NCBI RefSeq assembly: GCF_900547205.1
Contig: NZ_URFY01000016.1
Coordinates: forward strand, 1 to 64,000
Length of the DNA stretch: 64,000 nucleotides
Direction of reading: 5' to 3'
DNA from: an uncultured Bacteroides sp.
GTDB lineage: Bacteria > Bacteroidota > Bacteroidia > Bacteroidales > Bacteroidaceae
A model generated the notes under the pieces. It worked only from the letters and a program-made list of their open reading frames with translations, searched no databases and had not been told where the DNA came from. Numbering within the stretch: the stretch's first letter is position 1; each line of letters starts with the position of its first letter. Made by a program: the position numbers and the translations under genes. Positions 15,847 to 25,145 of the stretch are shown here, one piece after another.

Positions 15847-17223
15847 ATGAACATTGAAACAATAAAATCAGTCTACTTTGTTGGTGCCGGCGGCATCGGT
15901 ATGAGTGCACTTGTGCGCTACTTCCTCTTCAAAGGAAAAGTAGTGGCGGGATACGACCGTACCCCTACTCCATTGACTGAAACCCTGACTGCCGAAGGAG
16001 CACAGATACATTACGAAGAAAACGTCGCCCTCATCCCCGAAGCCTGCAAAGACAAAGAGAGCACGCTCGTGATTTACACGCCCGCCGTGCCGCAGGAACA
16101 CGAAGAACTGGTCTACTTCCGCAACAACGGATTCGAAATACAGAAGCGTGCCCAAGTACTGGGAACCATCACCCGCTCCAGCAAAGGACTTTGTGTAGCA
16201 GGTACCCATGGCAAGACTACCACTTCTACCATGACCGCCCATCTGCTCCACCAGTCGCACGTAGAATGCACCGCCTTCCTCGGAGGAATCTCGAAGAACT
16301 ACGGCACCAACCTGCTGCTCTCGCAGAAAAGCCCGTACACCGTGATCGAAGCGGACGAGTTCGACCGCTCCTTCCACTGGCTGTCTCCTTATATGTCCGT
16401 CATCACTTCCACAGACCCTGACCATCTGGACATCTACGGAACAGAGCGTGCCTATCTGGAAAGCTTCGAGCACTACACCACCCTTATCCAACCCGACGGT
16501 GCACTGATTATCCGCAAGGGAATCTCCCTGCAACCGAAAGTGCAGCCCGGCGTACGTGTCTACAACTACTCGCGTGACGAAGGAGACTTCCATGCCGAGA
16601 ACATCCGCATCGGAAACGGAGAGATATTTATTGACTTCGTAGCTCCCGATACGCGCATCAACGACATCCGGCTAGGTGTTCCGGTAAGCATCAACATCGA
16701 AAACGGAGTTGCCGCCATGGCCCTTGCCCACCTCAGCGGCGTGACTGACGAAGAGATAAAAGAAGGCATGGCAAGCTTCCGAGGCGTAGACCGTCGGTTC
16801 GACTTTAAAATAAAGAACGACCGGATAGTTTTCCTAAGCGATTACGCCCACCACCCCTCTGAAATCAAGCAGAGTGTGCTATCCATGCGCGAACTTTACA
16901 GAGACAAGAAGATAACGGCTGTCTTCCAGCCACACCTCTATACCCGTACCCGCGACTTCTATCAGGACTTTGCCGACAGCCTCTCGCTACTCGACGAAGT
17001 AATCCTGGTAGACATCTATCCGGCCCGCGAAGCACCTATTCCCGGTGTCACCAGCCAGTTGATTTACGATAACCTCCGTCCGGGCATCGAAAAAAGTATG
17101 TGCAAAAAGGAAGAGATACCGAACATTCTGAAAGAAAAAAACATTGAAGTATTAATAACTCTGGGAGCAGGAGACATCGACAACTATGTCCCCGAAATAA
17201 CTAAAATCCTCGAAAACCGATAG
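15847..17223 (+). CDS. murC: UDP-N-acetylmuramate:L-alanine ligase
   Basis: First Mur ligase of the pathway; joins L-alanine to UDP-MurNAc. The dinucleotide-like N-terminus is seen in YFVGAGGIGMSALV (about residues 10-23), the P-loop in GTHGKTTTSTM (about 119-129), and the Mur ligase signature in STDPDHLDIY (about 190). At 458 residues it has normal length. It starts 11 bp after murG and ends 5 bp before ftsQ, so the three are tightly coupled. Confidence 0.97.
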   Translation: MNIETIKSVYFVGAGGIGMSALVRYFLFKGKVVAGYDRTPTPLTETLTAEGAQIHYEENVALIPEACKDKESTLVIYTPAVPQEHEELVYFRNNGFEIQKRAQVLGTITRSSKGLCVAGTHGKTTTSTMTAHLLHQSHVECTAFLGGISKNYGTNLLLSQKSPYTVIEADEFDRSFHWLSPYMSVITSTDPDHLDIYGTERAYLESFEHYTTLIQPDGALIIRKGISLQPKVQPGVRVYNYSRDEGDFHAENIRIGNGEIFIDFVAPDTRINDIRLGVPVSINIENGVAAMALAHLSGVTDEEIKEGMASFRGVDRRFDFKIKNDRIVFLSDYAHHPSEIKQSVLSMRELYRDKKITAVFQPHLYTRTRDFYQDFADSLSLLDEVILVDIYPAREAPIPGVTSQLIYDNLRPGIEKSMCKKEEIPNILKEKNIEVLITLGAGDIDNYVPEITKILENR

Positions 17224-17228
17224 AGATT

Positions 17229-17966
17229 ATGGTAAAGAGAATCCTTCTATCCATTGTCATGTTGGTGCTTTTAGCCTACCTCGTAGTAGCTATCACCGCC
17301 CTCAACCGCAAGCCTGCCGACCAGACCTGCCGTGACTTGGAATTAGTCATCAAGGATACCGCTTACGCTGGCTTTATCACAAAAGACGAGCTGAAAGGTA
17401 TCCTTCAGCACAAAGGCATCTACCCCATCGGAAAAAAGATGGAACGCATCTCCACCAAGTCGCTCGAACGGGAGCTTAGCAAGCATCCGCTGATTGACGA
17501 AGCAGAATGTTTCAAGACCCCTAGCGGAAAAGTCTGCGTGGAAGTGACACAGCGCATCCCCATCCTGCGAGTGATGAGTGCCAACGGTGAGAACTACTAT
17601 CTCGACAACAAAGGAACCGTGATGCCGCCGGAAGCAAAATGCGTCGCACATCGGGTAATTGCTACCGGAAACGTAGAAAAGTCGTTTGCAATGAAGGATT
17701 TATATAAGTTTGGTGTATTTTTGCATAATGATAAGTTCTGGGACGCTCAGATAGAACAAATTCATGTGTTGCCCGACCACAGCATCGAGCTGGTGCCGCG
17801 TGTGGGAGATCACCTCATCTATCTTGGCAAGCTGGATAACTTTGAAAACAAACTGACACGCCTAAAGGCGTTTTATAAGAAAGGGCTCAATCAGGTTGGC
17901 TGGAACAAGTACTCACGCATCAACCTTGAGTTCAGCAACCAGATTATTTGTACGAAGAGACAGTGA
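17229..17966 (+). CDS. ftsQ: Cell division protein FtsQ
   Basis: Bitopic division protein that links early and late divisome components through FtsL/FtsB. It has one N-terminal membrane helix (about residues 5-24, LLSIVMLVLLAYLVVAITAL), then a POTRA-like region (about 38-110, with the HPLIDEAECFKTPSG segment) and a beta domain to residue 245. Sequence is weakly conserved in this family; position between murC and ftsA is the strongest evidence. Confidence 0.9.
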   Translation: MVKRILLSIVMLVLLAYLVVAITALNRKPADQTCRDLELVIKDTAYAGFITKDELKGILQHKGIYPIGKKMERISTKSLERELSKHPLIDEAECFKTPSGKVCVEVTQRIPILRVMSANGENYYLDNKGTVMPPEAKCVAHRVIATGNVEKSFAMKDLYKFGVFLHNDKFWDAQIEQIHVLPDHSIELVPRVGDHLIYLGKLDNFENKLTRLKAFYKKGLNQVGWNKYSRINLEFSNQIICTKRQ

Positions 17967-18027
17967 CTTATGAATAACAACTCTCTCTAAATAGTAAATT
18001 GTAAATAATTAAATTGTAAATAAAGAG

Positions 18028-19491
18028 ATGGCAACAACAGAATTTATCGCCGCTATTGAACTTGGTTCATCGAAGATAACCGGTGTGGCCGGAAAAAAGA
18101 ACAGTGACGGAAGTATGCAGGTACTGGCGTATGCTCAGGAAGACTCTTCTACGTTTATCCGCAAGGGAGTAATCTTCAATCTAGACAAGACGGCGCAGAG
18201 TCTCACTTCTATCATCAACAGACTGGAAGGTGAGTTGAAGAACTCAATTGCCAAGGTATACGTAGGCATCGGCGGGCAGTCGCTCCGCACAGTGCGTAAT
18301 GTAGTAAGTCGCGATTTGGAAGATGAAGCCATCATATCGGAAGAGCTCGTGAGCGCCATCGGCGACGAGAACATCGCCGTTCCGGTGGTAGATATGGATA
18401 TACTGGACGTAGCTCCGCAAGAATATAAAGTGGGCAACAATCTGCAAGCCAACCCCGTGGGATTGGTAGGCAGCCACATTGAGGGACGTTTCCTCAACAT
18501 CGTAGCCCGCACCTCTGTCCGCAAGAACCTGGAACACTGCTTCGAGCAGGCTAAAATAGATATTGCCGACCAACTGATAGCCCCATTGGTGACTGCCAAC
18601 GCCGTGCTGACGGAAAGCGAACGCCGTTCGGGTTGCGCACTCATCGACTTCGGAGCTGATACGACCACCATCTCTGTGTATAAGAACAACATCCTCCGTT
18701 TCCTCACCGTACTGCCTCTGGGCGGCAACAGCATCACGCGCGATATCACTTCTCTGAAAATAGAGGAGGAAGAAGCGGAACGCTTGAAGAAAACCTATGG
18801 CGACGCCCTCTATGAAGAGGACCCCGAACAGGAAGAACCTACCTGCGAACTGGATGATGACAACCGTACCCTCAAAGTGAGCGAACTCAACAACATCGTT
18901 GAAGCACGTGCCGAAGAAATCATCGCCAACGTATGGAATCAAGTTCAGCTATCCGGCTACGAAGATAAACTGCTGGCAGGAATCATTATGACGGGTGGAG
19001 CCGCCAACCTACGAAGCTTAGACGAGATACTGCGCAAACGTAGCAAGATTGAAAAGATACGGATAGCTAAACTGCCGCGCAACACTGTTCATGCTTCGAA
19101 TAATGTATTGAAGAAAGACGGTTCGCAGAACACACTATTCGGTCTACTGTTTGAAGGCAACCAGAACTGCTGCCTGGTGGAAACCGCCCCGCAGACTCCC
19201 GCAACCCCAAAGCCGGAACCGGAAGTGCAATCGGCGAATATATTCGATAATGACCCTGAATATCAGGAGCAGACTCGCATCGCCCGCCAAAAGAAAGAAG
19301 AAGAGGAACGGGAAGCCAGAGTTGCCGCCAAGGAAGCTGCCAAGGAGAAAGAAAGACTTCGGAAGATTAAGGAGAAAGAAGATAAGGAAAGACGGAAACG
19401 CGAAGCCGGACCGGGCTGGTTTAAAATAAAGATGAAGAAAACAATTGAAGAAATGACCAATATCTTCAATGAAGATGATGAGATGAAATAA
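18028..19491 (+). CDS. ftsA: Cell division protein FtsA
   Basis: Actin-like ATPase that tethers FtsZ filaments to the membrane. Phosphate-binding features of the actin fold are seen as AIELGSSKITGV (about residues 10-21), IDFGADTTTISVY (about 209) and MTGGAANLRSLDE (about 319). The protein is 487 residues, about 65 longer than E. coli FtsA: after about residue 385 there is a Pro/Glu linker, then a dense Lys/Glu/Arg stretch, then a C-terminal amphipathic helix (GWFKIKMKKTIEEMTNIF) that would bind membrane. Confidence 0.96.
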   Translation: MATTEFIAAIELGSSKITGVAGKKNSDGSMQVLAYAQEDSSTFIRKGVIFNLDKTAQSLTSIINRLEGELKNSIAKVYVGIGGQSLRTVRNVVSRDLEDEAIISEELVSAIGDENIAVPVVDMDILDVAPQEYKVGNNLQANPVGLVGSHIEGRFLNIVARTSVRKNLEHCFEQAKIDIADQLIAPLVTANAVLTESERRSGCALIDFGADTTTISVYKNNILRFLTVLPLGGNSITRDITSLKIEEEEAERLKKTYGDALYEEDPEQEEPTCELDDDNRTLKVSELNNIVEARAEEIIANVWNQVQLSGYEDKLLAGIIMTGGAANLRSLDEILRKRSKIEKIRIAKLPRNTVHASNNVLKKDGSQNTLFGLLFEGNQNCCLVETAPQTPATPKPEPEVQSANIFDNDPEYQEQTRIARQKKEEEEREARVAAKEAAKEKERLRKIKEKEDKERRKREAGPGWFKIKMKKTIEEMTNIFNEDDEMK

Positions 19492-19548
19492 ATTTCCGGA
19501 GGCATAGCTTATAATTTGTAAATAGTAACTAGTAATTAGTATAAGATT

Positions 19549-20859
19549 ATGGACGAGATAGTACAATTCGATTTCCCGACAGATTCACCGAAAATCATCA
19601 AAGTGATTGGTGTAGGTGGTGGTGGCGGTAATGCCGTGAACCATATGTACCGGGAAGGTATACATGACGTAACGTTCGTTCTTTGCAATACGGACAACCA
19701 GGCATTGGCTGAATCACCCGTTCCGGTGAAACTGCAACTGGGCCGTAGCATCACACAAGGGCTTGGAGCTGGCAACCGTCCCGAACGGGCACGCGATGCC
19801 GCCGAAGAAAGTTTAGAAGATATCAAAGGCCTGCTGAACGACGGCACCAAGATGGTATTCATCACCGCCGGAATGGGAGGAGGAACCGGAACAGGAGCCG
19901 CCCCCGTCATCGCCCGCATTGCCAAAGAGATGGATATCCTCACTGTCGGCATTGTCACCATCCCATTCATCTTCGAGGGAGAAAAGAAAATCATACAGGC
20001 ACTGGACGGCGTGGAACGCATCGCCCAACACGTAGACGCCTTGCTCGTCATCAACAACGAACGCCTGCGCGAAATATATGCCGACCTTACTTTTATGAAT
20101 GCTTTCGGCAAGGCGGATGATACGCTATCCATCGCTGCCAAGAGTATCGCCGAGATTATCACCATGCGTGGTACGGTCAACCTCGACTTTGCCGATGTGA
20201 AAACTATCCTTAAAGACGGTGGCGTAGCCATCATGAGTACCGGATTCGGAGAAGGAGAAAACCGTGTAACGAAGGCTATCGACGATGCGCTGCACTCTCC
20301 GTTGCTCAACAATAACGATATATTCAACGCCAAGAAGGTAATGCTGAACGTTTCTTTCTGCCCGACATCGGAACTGATGATGGAAGAAATGAACGAGATA
20401 CACGAGTTCATGAGCAAGTTCCGCGAAGGTGTGGAAGTCATTTGGGGGGTGGCAATGGACAACTCGCTGGAGTCGAAAGTGAAGATTACCGTACTGGCTA
20501 CCGGTTTCGGAGTGGAAGACGTGCCCGGCATGGACAGTCTGCACGCTGCACGGAGTCAGGAAGAAGAGGAGCGCCAACTGCAACTGGAAGAGGAAAAGGA
20601 GAAGAACAAAGAACGTATCCGCAAAGCCTACGGCGAAAGCGCCAGCGGCATCGGCAGCAAGAGCCTGCGCAGACGACGCCATATCTACCTTTTCAATGCC
20701 GAAGATTTGGATAACGACGACATCATCGCCATGGTGGAGGACTCTCCCACGTACCAGCGCGACAAGACAACGCTTACCAAAATCAAGACCAAAGCCGCAC
20801 TGGAAGAGGAAGTGGCAACGGAAGAGGCGACCGATGATAACGGCGTGATTACCTTTTAA
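19549..20859 (+). CDS. ftsZ: Cell division GTPase FtsZ
   Basis: Tubulin-like GTPase that forms the Z ring. GTP-binding elements are GVGGGGGNAVNHM (about residues 21-33) and the tubulin signature GGGTGTGAAPV (about 109-119); the T7-loop region FADVKTILKDGG is at about 206. The globular domain ends near 325. The tail is long (436 residues in all), with an acidic and basic helical linker, a basic cluster SLRRRRHIYLF, and DNDDIIAMVEDSPTYQRD, which may be the protein-binding peptide in place of the usual C-terminal one. Confidence 0.97.
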   Translation: MDEIVQFDFPTDSPKIIKVIGVGGGGGNAVNHMYREGIHDVTFVLCNTDNQALAESPVPVKLQLGRSITQGLGAGNRPERARDAAEESLEDIKGLLNDGTKMVFITAGMGGGTGTGAAPVIARIAKEMDILTVGIVTIPFIFEGEKKIIQALDGVERIAQHVDALLVINNERLREIYADLTFMNAFGKADDTLSIAAKSIAEIITMRGTVNLDFADVKTILKDGGVAIMSTGFGEGENRVTKAIDDALHSPLLNNNDIFNAKKVMLNVSFCPTSELMMEEMNEIHEFMSKFREGVEVIWGVAMDNSLESKVKITVLATGFGVEDVPGMDSLHAARSQEEEERQLQLEEEKEKNKERIRKAYGESASGIGSKSLRRRRHIYLFNAEDLDNDDIIAMVEDSPTYQRDKTTLTKIKTKAALEEEVATEEATDDNGVITF

Positions 20860-20901
20860 ATGATTTGTAATTAGTAACTTGTAATTATATTATAGAGTAA
20901 T

Positions 20902-21351
20902 ATGGACTTATTTGAACAAGTCAGCGAAGACATTAAAATCGCAATGAAGGCTAAAGATAAAGTAGCCCTCGAGACTTTGAGAAATATAAAGAAGGTGTTC
21001 CTTGAAGCAAAAACTGCTCCGGGAGCTAACGATATATTGACTGATGATGCAGCCCTGAAGATTATCCAGAAACTGGTGAAACAGGGAAAAGATTCTGCTG
21101 AAATCTACAAAGGACAGGGACGCGAGGACTTGGCGGAAACTGAACTAGCACAGGTGGCTGTGATGGAAAAGTTCTTGCCCAAACAAATGACTGCCGAAGA
21201 ACTGGAAGCTGCTTTGAAGGAAATCATTGCTGAAACCGGTGCCACAAGCGGCAAAGACATGGGTAAGGTGATGGGCGTCGCTTCTAAGAAATTGGCAGGA
21301 CTTGCTGAAGGTCGCGCCATTTCGGCTAAAGTAAAAGAGTTGCTGGGATAA
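20902..21351 (+). CDS. YqeY/GatB-like tRNA-associated domain protein
   Basis: GatB/YqeY family protein of 149 residues; the fold is shared with the tail domain of the amidotransferase subunit GatB, which contacts tRNA. Typical sequence is seen in LFEQVSEDIKIAMKAKDKVALETLRNIKKV (N-terminal bundle) and GATSGKDMGKVMGVASKKLAG (C-terminal bundle). Its cellular role is not settled. It is the last gene of the dcw run and is followed by a strong terminator. Confidence 0.9.
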   Translation: MDLFEQVSEDIKIAMKAKDKVALETLRNIKKVFLEAKTAPGANDILTDDAALKIIQKLVKQGKDSAEIYKGQGREDLAETELAQVAVMEKFLPKQMTAEELEAALKEIIAETGATSGKDMGKVMGVASKKLAGLAEGRAISAKVKELLG

Positions 21352-21390
21352 GCTGACGCTCTTCCATAGAGCTTTGTTTTAAATAAATTT

Positions 21391-21443
21391 GTTGCAGATG
21401 TGTTGCGGATGTGGTATCCGGAGCGCATCTGCAACTTCTTTTT
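21391..21443 (+). terminator. Terminator of the dcw operon
   Basis: GTTGCAGATG (21391-21400) pairs perfectly with CATCTGCAAC (21426-21435), with an inner GGAT/ATCC stem, followed by TTCTTTTTT. Confidence 0.85.
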
Positions 21444-21464
21444 TAGCGCCACATACAGAAGGAG

Positions 21465-21596
21465 AAATAGTTTCCCGGCGTGAAACTGTAGTTCCACCAG
21501 TGTGAAACTGTAGTTCCATCGGCGTGAAACTGTAGTTTCAAAGGCGTTGGAACTCTAGTTTCATTGCTTTGGAACTACAGTTTCAAGCAATGAAAC
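21465..21596. repeat. 22-bp-period ACTnnAGT palindrome array (array A1)
   Basis: A 132-bp element between convergent yqeY and the PagL-like gene. It begins AAATAGTTTCCCGGC, then has three 22-bp units starting at 21482, 21504 and 21526 (GAAACTGTAGTTYCA plus spacer), a 23-bp unit at 21548, and a final unit ending CAAGCAATGAAAC. The last two units form a hairpin (GTTTCATTGCTT with AAGCAATGAAAC). The same element with one more 22-bp unit lies at 35822-35975; both are in the same orientation. Confidence 0.88.
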
Positions 21597-21604
21597 ACCT
21601 CGCA

Positions 21605-22843
21605 TCACCGCTTATCATGAAATCTATACCCTATACCCAGCATCAGATTGTTAGGGTCCTTGAATTTATTCAACTGATATCCTACGTGTAGAAACATATG
21701 GCGCGTGACATACGTTTTGAGAGCCAGAATCTGGTAGAAGCCATTCGTGTCGTCTCCTTTGCAAATCATATTTCGCCCAAGACCGGCATTAATAGAGAAA
21801 ATAGGCATTACCAATTCTGCCCGAAGGGATAATCCCACGGCAAATTGTTCGCGGAAAGGAGGACGATGAAACTTTATTTCGCCCGAGTAGGTGCCGTCCA
21901 GTTTGTAGTCTTTGATATTGGCACTTTCGTCAAATTGCGCATCGACAGAAAGCCCCGCGCGGAAGTGTTTGTTAAAATTATACATCGGAGAAAAGTTAAG
22001 TCCAACGATACCGAAGGAACCGGGTACTAAGGTCGGCATATAGTCTTTAACGAATCCACGTTTGCGAGTGGCGCCATATATCAGCAGGTCATAGCTGACG
22101 TGTGGTTTTATAGAAAGGCGATTGGATTCTTTTACAGTAGACACATCATCGGTAGCGCCAAAAGTGCGTACAACGCCGATTCTTCCACCGATAATATTAA
22201 GTCCACCATTAGGATAATGCGTATTTCCATTAGAGAAATGTGTTAAGTCAACGCCTGCCGCGAGCTTCCATTGCGGAAGAAATTGCCAGTTGAGGAGAAA
22301 GCCCAGATTGATGTATGCATTGATTTTAGAACCGATAGTCATGTTCTTCGGATTGTATAGTTCGTCATATTTTTTCCAACCGAAAGATGCGCCGAAGTTC
22401 CATTCATAATCAATGGACAGGCGACGGGAAAGTTGCACAAGAGGCGCACCTTGAAAGGCATACACAGCCATGGGAGTTCCCAGTTCTTCGGGACGGGAGA
22501 ATGTGTTATACGAAACACCTATGCCTTGATAGGCGTGGGGATAGAGTTTGCCTAAATAAGAGTTCGGGCTGAAACGGAAAGCGTACTTCAAGTGCAGGGA
22601 AAGAGATTGGTTGATGGCTTTCTGCTGGGCATTGTCTCCGGCGAGGAAACTGTTTGTAGGTGCCACATAGCCCGGACGAAAGTCAATACCGATTTGATGG
22701 ATAAGCGCGCGGCTTGTGCTATCATTCTTTTGTTCAATAGGCTTAGTGGGGTTCTGTGCATTCAGCTTTGAGTCGACTGTCGGGAGCATCAGCAGACAAA
22801 TGATGCACAGTAGTATGCGTCGGGTATTTATAATTCTAATCAT
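21605..22843 (-). CDS. Putative acyloxyacyl hydrolase / lipid A 3-O-deacylase (PagL-like)
   Basis: Predicted outer-membrane beta-barrel of 412 residues with an N-terminal signal peptide (RRILLCIICLLMLPTVDSKLNA). The segment DLTHFSNGNTHYPNGGLN (about residues 204-221) matches the PagL-type active-site region, where a His-Ser pair acts on the 3-O-acyl chain of lipid A. Alternating hydrophobic and aromatic strands and repeated YxxG elements fit a barrel. PagL proper is much shorter (about 170 residues), so the N- and C-terminal parts are extra strands or a distinct branch. It overlaps the upstream lipoprotein gene by 8 bp. Enzyme activity is inferred. Confidence 0.65.
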   Translation of the reverse strand: MIRIINTRRILLCIICLLMLPTVDSKLNAQNPTKPIEQKNDSTSRALIHQIGIDFRPGYVAPTNSFLAGDNAQQKAINQSLSLHLKYAFRFSPNSYLGKLYPHAYQGIGVSYNTFSRPEELGTPMAVYAFQGAPLVQLSRRLSIDYEWNFGASFGWKKYDELYNPKNMTIGSKINAYINLGFLLNWQFLPQWKLAAGVDLTHFSNGNTHYPNGGLNIIGGRIGVVRTFGATDDVSTVKESNRLSIKPHVSYDLLIYGATRKRGFVKDYMPTLVPGSFGIVGLNFSPMYNFNKHFRAGLSVDAQFDESANIKDYKLDGTYSGEIKFHRPPFREQFAVGLSLRAELVMPIFSINAGLGRNMICKGDDTNGFYQILALKTYVTRHMFLHVGYQLNKFKDPNNLMLGIGYRFHDKR

Positions 22844-23780
22844 TGGTAATTTTAGGTTTTATGTAGAGGTATGATACAGGCATTTTACCTTGCAGCCTAC
22901 CTGTTATGTACCTTTCCTTCTTTGTCACCGGATGAACGGCAGTTATGGCATATGTTGTGTCAAACCAAACATATTTTATCAGTAAACTTATCTTCTGCGA
23001 GGTCATAGGCGGTATCGTAATTTCTTTCTGCTCTGAATTAAGGAAAGGCAATGTTTGAACCACAGGAGTATATTGAGCTTGGATACCGCTCATAACTAAG
23101 CGCTCGTTTTCAACACTTGGTATATCTACCAGATTATCTTTTCCCAACAATTGAAGAGCCTCGGGTTCTTCTAATCTGAACATAACCTCATAGTGAATTT
23201 TCTCATAAGGAGAAAGCGTGTACGTATAAGGTTCATCCGTATAGTTATGCAACACAAAAGAGGATACTTCTTCCCATCTTTTCTCAATATGGTATGGATC
23301 ATCCAAAGGGTAATAGATTTTATTAATCACATACCTGTCCGACGGTGAAATGTCAACGTATATGTCCTGAGATTCATATTCATTGCTCGCTATAAGTACG
23401 AAATTTAAAGGATAGGGGCGGGCATTCTCACCAACTGTAATCTTCAGTTCTTTGGGATTACTGCGTTCAATAATGAAATCGGTCAGTTCTTCTTTGCTCA
23501 CAATCCTGCCTAAGCCTTTCATATACGGGGACGATTCTACAGTAGAACTACCACGCTCATCATGTACTTGGAATGGAGTTCTGAAGCTATCATCATAAAT
23601 GTACAAGCTTAAATAATCCCAGTTAGAAGATGCAAATTTAATGATTGCCGTATCACCATTCCCGTCCAAAGACAGTTCGGTATCAGCAGTACGGAAGTCG
23701 TCAACGAATACGTCGCTATTACAACTATAAAGTCCCGTCAGAATAAGAATATATACCGTTAAGTTTACGAATGTTTTCAT
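22836..23780 (-). CDS. Lipoprotein of unknown function
   Basis: I do not recognise this family. The start at 23780 gives MKTFVNLTVYILILTGLYSCNSD, a type II signal with lipobox LYSC, so the mature protein is probably lipid-anchored at Cys20. The remaining roughly 295 residues are rich in beta-strand-like sequence with many Tyr and Glu, which suggests immunoglobulin-like or sandwich domains. An in-frame ATG at 23813 is less likely because a -7-like TACTTTTG (minus strand, 23811-23818) lies over it. The gene overlaps the PagL-like gene by 8 bp, so the two are likely made together. Confidence 0.75.
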   Translation of the reverse strand: MKTFVNLTVYILILTGLYSCNSDVFVDDFRTADTELSLDGNGDTAIIKFASSNWDYLSLYIYDDSFRTPFQVHDERGSSTVESSPYMKGLGRIVSKEELTDFIIERSNPKELKITVGENARPYPLNFVLIASNEYESQDIYVDISPSDRYVINKIYYPLDDPYHIEKRWEEVSSFVLHNYTDEPYTYTLSPYEKIHYEVMFRLEEPEALQLLGKDNLVDIPSVENERLVMSGIQAQYTPVVQTLPFLNSEQKEITIPPMTSQKISLLIKYVWFDTTYAITAVHPVTKKERYITGRLQGKMPVSYLYIKPKITND

Positions 23781-23897
23781 GTTGTATTTCCCTTGGCATT
23801 TCACAGTGGACAAAAGTAATATATATTTTTAAAAGTCTGTGACTATAAGATGCGTTATTATCATTCTATTTTAATATTCATAAGCATCTTATTGGTA

Positions 23898-24626
23898 CTA
23901 ATCAAACAATTCTTTCAGCACTTCCAATGACTTCAAAGCCGGAAAGTCCGGCAGATGCAGACGATAATAGTCATTCATTATCGTCAGGCAACGTGTACGC
24001 TCCGTTCGGTTCATCGTAAAAAGATGCATTGTTTCGTAATTCATACGCATCAGTTGCCGAAGTCGTTCCGCTTCATCGGGATTTATATAAGATGAATGTA
24101 ACTGGGGGCGGGTCGGAGTGAAACAAGCATTCAGCAAATCGAAATAATCGCCGGAGTGATAGTCTTCCAAGTTGGGATAAAGCCCCAAGAAACGGGAAAG
24201 TCGCATTAAGAAAACGAGATGGAAGTTGGCAAAACCTTCCTTGCACTCGTCAAGCCAAATAATAGAATGTTGCAAATAAGCGAACAGAGGTCGATTCTCC
24301 GCCTCTTCACGAATGGCGCGATAAAGAAACTCCGACAGGAAAAGCGCCATGGAAGATTTATACGGATCGTAAGGAATAGAAGAAAACGGATAGAAGGATT
24401 TCGCTTCTTTCACCCGATAGAGCGTTGCATTGGGGCGATAATCGGCCTCAAACTCTATAAAAGACAATGGCTGAAACAGCACGGACTTGACCGCCGCCTT
24501 CCGCGAACGGGGAACTGCCACAAGAAATGATGCCCTGCCGGACAACTCCGTGTACATATCCACAATGATAGAAGTATCATTATATTTAAGCGTGTGAAGA
24601 ACTAATCCTTTTGTTTTTTGCAGCAT
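23898..24626 (-). CDS. recO: DNA repair protein RecO
   Basis: Loads RecA onto SSB-coated gaps with RecR in the RecF pathway. The N-terminal OB fold is recognisable: KGLVLHTLKYNDTSIIVDMYTE (about residues 5-26), then GRASFLVAVPRSRK and LFQPLSFIEFEADYRP. The helical C-terminal domain follows. At 242 residues it has the normal length. It is a single gene with about 400 bp of gene-free sequence upstream. Confidence 0.92.
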   Translation of the reverse strand: MLQKTKGLVLHTLKYNDTSIIVDMYTELSGRASFLVAVPRSRKAAVKSVLFQPLSFIEFEADYRPNATLYRVKEAKSFYPFSSIPYDPYKSSMALFLSEFLYRAIREEAENRPLFAYLQHSIIWLDECKEGFANFHLVFLMRLSRFLGLYPNLEDYHSGDYFDLLNACFTPTRPQLHSSYINPDEAERLRQLMRMNYETMHLFTMNRTERTRCLTIMNDYYRLHLPDFPALKSLEVLKELFD

Positions 24627-25030
24627 ATCTATTCTTTAGTCACTCTAATACGAAGCAAAGCTACTAAAAAATCTGGGAGAATAATGCCTATTAAAGTAGC
24701 ATTGGCGAAAAATATAAGTTATGAAGTGCTACGATCAACCATGCCTGCCAGCTTCTATATATAATGCAGTTTCTATATATAATAAGGTGTACGAATAGAC
24801 ACTTCTCTCAACACAATTCGAGGAAGAAACTTTTTTTATAAAAAAGAAAGAATCTTATCTCACTGATTTACAACAAGTAAAAAGCCATTAAAAGAAGAAA
24901 CGCACCGTTTTACTAAAAAAATTCCTATGAATTATTTGTCAGTTTAAAAAATGTTCCTACCTTTGCATCCGCAATCGAGAAACAAACACTGATTCAAGAA
25001 AGCAAAGCAGCAGAAATGCTACAACAGGAT
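24627..25030. other. Gene-free region between recO and tRNA-Glu
   Basis: About 400 bp of AT-rich sequence. It holds a short direct repeat, TTCTATATATAAT, twice near 24754-24784, and the strong promoter of the tRNA-Glu/rpsT unit at its end. I see no coding frame worth calling. Confidence 0.6.
24935..24965 (+). promoter_or_regulatory. Strong promoter for tRNA-Glu and rpsT
   Basis: TTTG (24935-24938), a 19-bp spacer and TACCTTTG (24958-24965) match the Bacteroides primary sigma consensus in full. Transcription would begin near 24972, about 60 bp before the tRNA. Confidence 0.85.
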
Positions 25031-25102
25031 GGCCCGTTCGTCTATCGGTTAGGACGCAAGATTTTCATTCTTGAAAGGGGGGTTCGACTCCCCCACGGGC
25101 TA
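25031..25102 (+). tRNA. tRNA-Glu (anticodon TTC)
   Basis: A 72-nt cloverleaf. The acceptor stem is GGCCCGT with ACGGGCT (G-T at the first pair). The anticodon stem CAAGA/TCTTG encloses the loop TTTTCAT with anticodon TTC. The T arm is GGGGG-TTCGACT-CCCCC and the D arm contains GGTTAGGAC. The discriminator base is A, and CCA is not encoded. rpsT follows after 43 bp, so the two may share a transcript. Confidence 0.97.
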
Positions 25103-25145
25103 CAAATAATAAGAATAAAGAACTTAAAAAAATAGATTAGTCGAA

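Noticed and set aside
21482..21596. A CRISPR array in the 22-bp repeats.
   Set aside because: Repeats are only about 14 bp with 8-bp gaps that are themselves similar, and no cas genes are nearby.
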